Shown: piece by piece, positions 13,127-16,783 of the stretch
Layout: each line of letters opens with the position of its first letter
Position numbering within the stretch: the stretch's first letter is position 1
NCBI GenBank assembly: GCA_002296885.1
Contig: DBIH01000193.1
Location: 1-16,783 of the forward strand
Direction of reading: 5' to 3'
DNA from: Flavobacterium sp. UBA807
GTDB lineage: Bacteria > Bacteroidota > Bacteroidia > Flavobacteriales > Flavobacteriaceae
DNA: 16,783 nt
Translations under genes and position numbers: made by a program
Notes under the pieces: model-generated
What the model was told of the DNA's origin: nothing
The model's database searches: none
What the model saw: the letters and a program-made list of their open reading frames with translations, nothing else

Positions 13127-15316
13127 ATGGAGATGCAACAATTTTATTACGACAACAAAATTGTAAAAAAGTTCCTTTATGCCACTATTGTTTTTGGCGT
13201 CATAGGAATGCTGGTTGGGCTATTGCTCGCGTTCTTTTTTCTTTTTCCTAACCTTACCGATGGAATTCCATGGCTAAGTTTCGGAAGACTACGACCGCTG
13301 CACACTAATGCGGTAATTTTTGCCTTTGTAGGTAATGCAATCTTTGGAGGAGTTTATTATTCACTGCAGCGACTTCTGAAAGCCAGAATGTTTAGTGACT
13401 TCCTGAGCAACCTGCATTTTTGGGGTTGGCAGCTTATTATTCTTGCAGCAGCAGTTTCATTGCCTCTGGGAATTACTACTTCGAAAGAATATGCCGAATT
13501 AGAATGGCCTATTGATATTGCAATTGCTTTGATATGGGTTGTTTTCGGAATCAATATGATTGGAACCATCTTAAAAAGACGTGAACGTCACTTGTATGTG
13601 GCTATTTGGTTTTATATTGCCACTTTCGTTACTGTTGCGGTGCTTCACATCTTTAATAGTCTTGAACTTCCGGTATCTCTTACTAAAAGCTATTCGGTTT
13701 ATGCCGGAGTACAGGATGCCTTAGTGCAATGGTGGTATGGTCATAACGCGGTAGCATTTTTCCTTACAACACCATTTTTAGGTCTGATGTACTATTTTGT
13801 GCCTAAGGCAGCTAACAGACCAGTTTATTCTTATCGTTTATCAATCATCCATTTTTGGTCACTTATCTTTATTTATATCTGGGCAGGACCACATCACTTG
13901 TTGTATAGTGCATTGCCAACCTGGGCACAGAATTTAGGAGTAGTCTTTTCAGTTATGCTGATTGCTCCATCTTGGGGTGGAATGATTAATGGACTTTTGA
14001 CCTTGCGTGGTGTTTGGGATAAAGTTAGGGTAGAACCGGTACTTAAGTTTTTTGTTGTGGCTATTACCGGATATGGTATGGCGACTTTTGAAGGTCCGAT
14101 GTTGTCACTTAAAAACGTTAATGCCATAGCACACTTTACAGATTGGATTATTGCACACGTACACGTTGGTGCTCTTGCATGGAATGGCTTTATGACATTT
14201 GGTATGATTTACTGGCTTGTTCCAAGAATGACTAAAGGACCATTATTCTCCACTAAACTGGCGAACTGGCATTTCTGGTTGGGTACTTTGGGGATCATTC
14301 TTTATGCGCTTCCAATGTATGTTGCCGGCTTTGTTCAGGCTTCAATGTGGAAACAATTCAATCCTGATGGAACCTTGACTTATGGTAACTTCTTGGAAAC
14401 CGTTCAGCAGATTATTCCAATGTATTGGATGAGGGCTGTTGGAGGAACATTATACATCACCGGTATGTTCATATTGGTTTACAATATAATCCGAACTATA
14501 AGAGCCAATGCCCCTGTAACAGACGATTTGGCTGAAGCACCTGAATTACAAAAAATCACAGGTTCCCGAATTAAAGGTGAAAAATTCCACCCATGGTTGG
14601 AAAGAAGACCAATACAAATGACATTATTAGCTACAGTAGCAATCTTAATAGGAGGTATTATCCAGATAGTTCCAACCATCATGGTAAAATCCAATATTCC
14701 AACTATTTCAAGTGTTAAGCCATATACTCCGTTAGAGCTTGAAGGTCGTGACCTTTACATTAGAGAAGGTTGTGTAAGCTGCCACTCCCAAATGGTAAGA
14801 CCTTTCAGAAGCGAAGTTGAACGTTATGGTCCACAGGCTAAAGCTGGCGAATTTGTTTACGACCATCCATTCTTATGGGGATCAAAAAGAACTGGTCCGG
14901 ATTTGTTAAGAGTAGGAGGTAAATACAATGATAATTGGCATTTCAACCATTTATGGGATCCTCAATCTACTTCGGCGGGCTCTATCATGCCCGGATACAA
15001 ATGGCTTTTTGATAACAAAGCTCTGGATATTTCAGATATCGATAAAAAAATGAAAGTGATGCGTGAGTTGGGTGTTCCTTACACTGATTATGAAATTGCT
15101 AAGGCTCCTGAACTAATTGACGTGCAAAGCAGAGAAATCGAAAAAAGTCTGTATTCCGATCCTGATTTTGTAAAAAGTTATGAAGACAGTAAGAAAAAAG
15201 CCGAAGCCAAAGGTGAAAAATTCATTCCAATGCATCAACGTGAAATCACAGCACTTATTGCTTATCTGCAAAGGCTTGGAACCGATATAAAAGTAAAAGA
15301 CAACGCTAAAAAATAA
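13127..15316 (+). CDS. ccoNO: Fused cbb3 cytochrome oxidase subunits I and II (CcoN-CcoO)
   Basis: A 729-residue fusion of the catalytic and mono-haem subunits of the high-affinity terminal oxidase. The CcoN part (about 1-475) has the haem b ligands H59 and H346, the haem b3 ligand H344, the CuB ligands H206, H256 and H257, and Y250 of the cross-linked Tyr-His pair. Each lies one residue from its counterpart in Pseudomonas stutzeri numbering. The CcoO part starts with a membrane anchor (about 500-520) and carries the haem c site C549-V-S-C552-H553 with the probable axial ligand M621 (SIMPGYKW). The joined gene is usual in Bacteroidota. It replaces separate ccoN and ccoO and fixes their stoichiometry. 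The ATG at 13127 lies 2 bp after ccoS; a second ATG at 13133 is possible. Confidence 0.95.
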   Translation: MEMQQFYYDNKIVKKFLYATIVFGVIGMLVGLLLAFFFLFPNLTDGIPWLSFGRLRPLHTNAVIFAFVGNAIFGGVYYSLQRLLKARMFSDFLSNLHFWGWQLIILAAAVSLPLGITTSKEYAELEWPIDIAIALIWVVFGINMIGTILKRRERHLYVAIWFYIATFVTVAVLHIFNSLELPVSLTKSYSVYAGVQDALVQWWYGHNAVAFFLTTPFLGLMYYFVPKAANRPVYSYRLSIIHFWSLIFIYIWAGPHHLLYSALPTWAQNLGVVFSVMLIAPSWGGMINGLLTLRGVWDKVRVEPVLKFFVVAITGYGMATFEGPMLSLKNVNAIAHFTDWIIAHVHVGALAWNGFMTFGMIYWLVPRMTKGPLFSTKLANWHFWLGTLGIILYALPMYVAGFVQASMWKQFNPDGTLTYGNFLETVQQIIPMYWMRAVGGTLYITGMFILVYNIIRTIRANAPVTDDLAEAPELQKITGSRIKGEKFHPWLERRPIQMTLLATVAILIGGIIQIVPTIMVKSNIPTISSVKPYTPLELEGRDLYIREGCVSCHSQMVRPFRSEVERYGPQAKAGEFVYDHPFLWGSKRTGPDLLRVGGKYNDNWHFNHLWDPQSTSAGSIMPGYKWLFDNKALDISDIDKKMKVMRELGVPYTDYEIAKAPELIDVQSREIEKSLYSDPDFVKSYEDSKKKAEAKGEKFIPMHQREITALIAYLQRLGTDIKVKDNAKK

Positions 15317-15320
15317 CATT

Positions 15321-15521
15321 ATGTTCGAACCAATTAAACACAATATGGAAACCATCGCAGGAGTGGCAATTTACCCAATCCTGTCCCTGCTAATCTTCTT
15401 TTTGTTCTTTGTAGGTTTAGGAGTTTGGGTGTATAGTTACAAAAAAGAAACCATCACTGCTTTTAGCCAAATGCCTTTACATGAAAACAAAAATGATAAC
15501 CCATTAAATCCAGAAAAATGA
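15321..15521 (+). CDS. ccoQ: CcoQ-like small membrane subunit
   Basis: A 66-residue protein with one membrane helix (about 14-40) followed by a short charged tail, lying between ccoNO and ccoP as ccoQ does elsewhere. Sequence similarity in this family is weak, so the name rests on size, topology and position. It starts 4 bp after ccoNO, and its stop overlaps the ccoP ATG by 4 bp. Confidence 0.8.
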   Translation: MFEPIKHNMETIAGVAIYPILSLLIFFLFFVGLGVWVYSYKKETITAFSQMPLHENKNDNPLNPEK

Positions 15522-16426
15522 AAAAGTTCTTTCCAGTTTACGTTAGAGTTCCGGTCATATTCTTCTCTGTATTTTTAGCTTTAGAATATTTTGTCGACTC
15601 AGGAGATCGCCCTGCTTTTGTAAAATATCCTATGGTGAGCGTGTTTCTCTTTGTCTTTCTGTTCCTGCTTATTGCTATTGAAATAGTGAAGTCTGCGATA
15701 GATAATATAACCTATCAAATGATGACTGATGAACAGAAAAAACGACTCGAAGAAGTAACTAGTATTGACATCAGTATTACAGATCAGCAATGGTATAAAA
15801 ACCTGATGAAGAAATTAACACGATCAGAACCTGTTGAAAATATGTCAATGCTGCTTGATCATGATTATGATGGTATTAAGGAGCTTGACAATAAGTTACC
15901 GCCATGGTGGGTTTATATCTTTTACATAACCATACTTTTTGGAGCGATTTATTTGGTGCGTTTTGAAATTATGGGCGGAGATAATCAGGAAACCGAATTG
16001 CGCAAAGAAATAGCTCAGGCTAAAGTAGATGTAGCCAAATATATGCTTACGGCTCCTGATATGATGAGTGAAAGCAAGGTTACAAAATTGACTGATGCTC
16101 CTTCGATTGCAAAAGGAAAAGCAATATTTATGGCAAACTGTACAGCCTGTCACCGTGCTGACGCTGGTGGACAAATTGGTCCTAACCTTACAGACGATCA
16201 TTGGATTTTTGGAGGAGACATCAAAAACTTATTCCACACTATAACCAACGGTGGTCGTGATGGTAAAGGAATGGTGGCCTGGAAGGGAACTTTGAAACCA
16301 ACACAAATACAGCAAGTAGCAAGTTATGTACTGTCATTACAAGGCAGTAACCCTAAGAATCCAAAAGCACCGGATGGTGACCTTTGGGTTGATCCGGGGC
16401 AAAAATCTACAGAAGTAAAGAAATAA
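15518..16426 (+). CDS. ccoP: cbb3 oxidase subunit III (CcoP), single haem c
   Basis: A 302-residue membrane-anchored cytochrome c that passes electrons to the oxidase core. There are two N-terminal membrane helices (about 9-27 and 36-60), a cytoplasmic loop with the CcoP mark DHDYDGIKELDNKLPPWW (about 114-131), a third helix (about 131-150), then one cytochrome c domain with C208-T-A-C211-H212 and the probable axial ligand M252 (GKGMVAW). Proteobacterial CcoP proteins usually have two CxxCH motifs; only one is present here, and the extra length is taken up by the additional N-terminal helices and linker. This appears to be the flavobacterial form, not a truncation. It overlaps ccoQ by 4 bp, and ccoG starts 3 bp later. 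Confidence 0.93.
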   Translation: MKKFFPVYVRVPVIFFSVFLALEYFVDSGDRPAFVKYPMVSVFLFVFLFLLIAIEIVKSAIDNITYQMMTDEQKKRLEEVTSIDISITDQQWYKNLMKKLTRSEPVENMSMLLDHDYDGIKELDNKLPPWWVYIFYITILFGAIYLVRFEIMGGDNQETELRKEIAQAKVDVAKYMLTAPDMMSESKVTKLTDAPSIAKGKAIFMANCTACHRADAGGQIGPNLTDDHWIFGGDIKNLFHTITNGGRDGKGMVAWKGTLKPTQIQQVASYVLSLQGSNPKNPKAPDGDLWVDPGQKSTEVKK

Positions 16427-16429
16427 GCA

Positions 16430-16783
16430 ATGAAACCAAATAACGAAAATGAAACTTTCAGGGATAGTATCGGAACACTGGATGAAGCGGGTAAACGAAA
16501 GTTTATTTTTCCCAAAAAGCCGAGCGGCAAATTTTACCAATACCGTAAGATAGTCAGTTATTTTCTGTTGGCAATTTTGATTGCTAACCCGTTTATTAAA
16601 GTAAATGGCAACCAGTTCATGATGTTCAATGTGCTCGAGCGCAGATTCAACATTTTCGGGTTTCCTTTTTGGCCACAGGATTTTTACATTTTCGTTTTGG
16701 TTATGATTACCGGAGTGGTATTTGTCACTTTATTTACAGTAGTCTTTGGCAGAATTTTTTGTGGATGGATTTGCCCACAGACT
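16430..16783 (+). CDS. ccoG: cbb3 oxidase accessory protein CcoG, N-terminal part
   Basis: The reading frame runs off the right edge after 118 residues. The N-terminal stretch (DSIGTLDEAGKRKFIFPKK), a first membrane helix (about 46-62), a second (about 86-108) and FGRIFCGWICPQT at the edge match the CcoG/RdxA/FixG family: membrane-bound iron-sulfur proteins that act on copper during cbb3 maturation. The ferredoxin-type cysteine clusters would lie beyond the window. The ATG is 3 bp after the ccoP stop, in the same operon. Confidence 0.92.
   Translation, partial: MKPNNENETFRDSIGTLDEAGKRKFIFPKKPSGKFYQYRKIVSYFLLAILIANPFIKVNGNQFMMFNVLERRFNIFGFPFWPQDFYIFVLVMITGVVFVTLFTVVFGRIFCGWICPQT

Overview
The window looks like chromosomal DNA of a Flavobacterium-type member of the Bacteroidota. 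It is AT-rich. It starts with the tail of a protein carrying a type IX secretion (T9SS) type A sorting domain. It has a fused ccoN-ccoO gene and several matches to the Bacteroidota -7 promoter box (TAnnTTTG), and Shine-Dalgarno sequences are weak or absent. No rRNA, tRNA, insertion sequence, phage or CRISPR array was seen.

Layout. Positions 1-543 hold the 3' end of a secreted T9SS client gene, followed by a strong terminator. Positions 641-2474 are a pseudouridine breakdown operon (psuK, psuG with overlapping ends). It converges on, and overlaps by 9 bp, a minus-strand family 6-type DNA glycosylase (2466-2951). Next come a minus-strand Lys/Ala/Thr-rich H1-like small protein (3061-3273), a stand-alone receiver protein (3516-3935) and a minus-strand YceI-family protein (4022-4552).

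Positions 4553-8915 form a signalling block: a membrane histidine kinase (5046-6737), a NarL/LuxR-type response regulator (6772-7422), a soluble histidine kinase (7578-8327) and a two-repeat DUF1508/YegP protein (8348-8710). The promoter regions before the two kinases each carry the inverted repeat GTAGAA-N4-TTCTAC, 51.5 or 52.5 bp upstream of a -7 box. A further half-site lies exactly 22 bp on in both. This is the main candidate for an undescribed regulatory circuit, possibly controlled by the response regulator encoded between them.

Positions 8711-9353 are non-coding, with two terminator-like hairpins and a perfect 15-bp inverted repeat. A two-domain universal stress protein (9354-10199, minus) is then divergent from a cbb3 cytochrome oxidase operon that runs off the right edge: ccoI (copper-loading P-type ATPase), ccoS, fused ccoNO, ccoQ, single-haem ccoP and the start of ccoG. 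The divergent region contains three TGAT-N4-ATCA boxes resembling FNR/CRP-family sites. Two are centred 51.5 bp from a -7 box, one for each direction. This suggests co-induction of the stress protein and the high-affinity oxidase under low oxygen.

Functional names rest on motifs and gene order read by eye. Promoter and operator calls are pattern matches without expression data.
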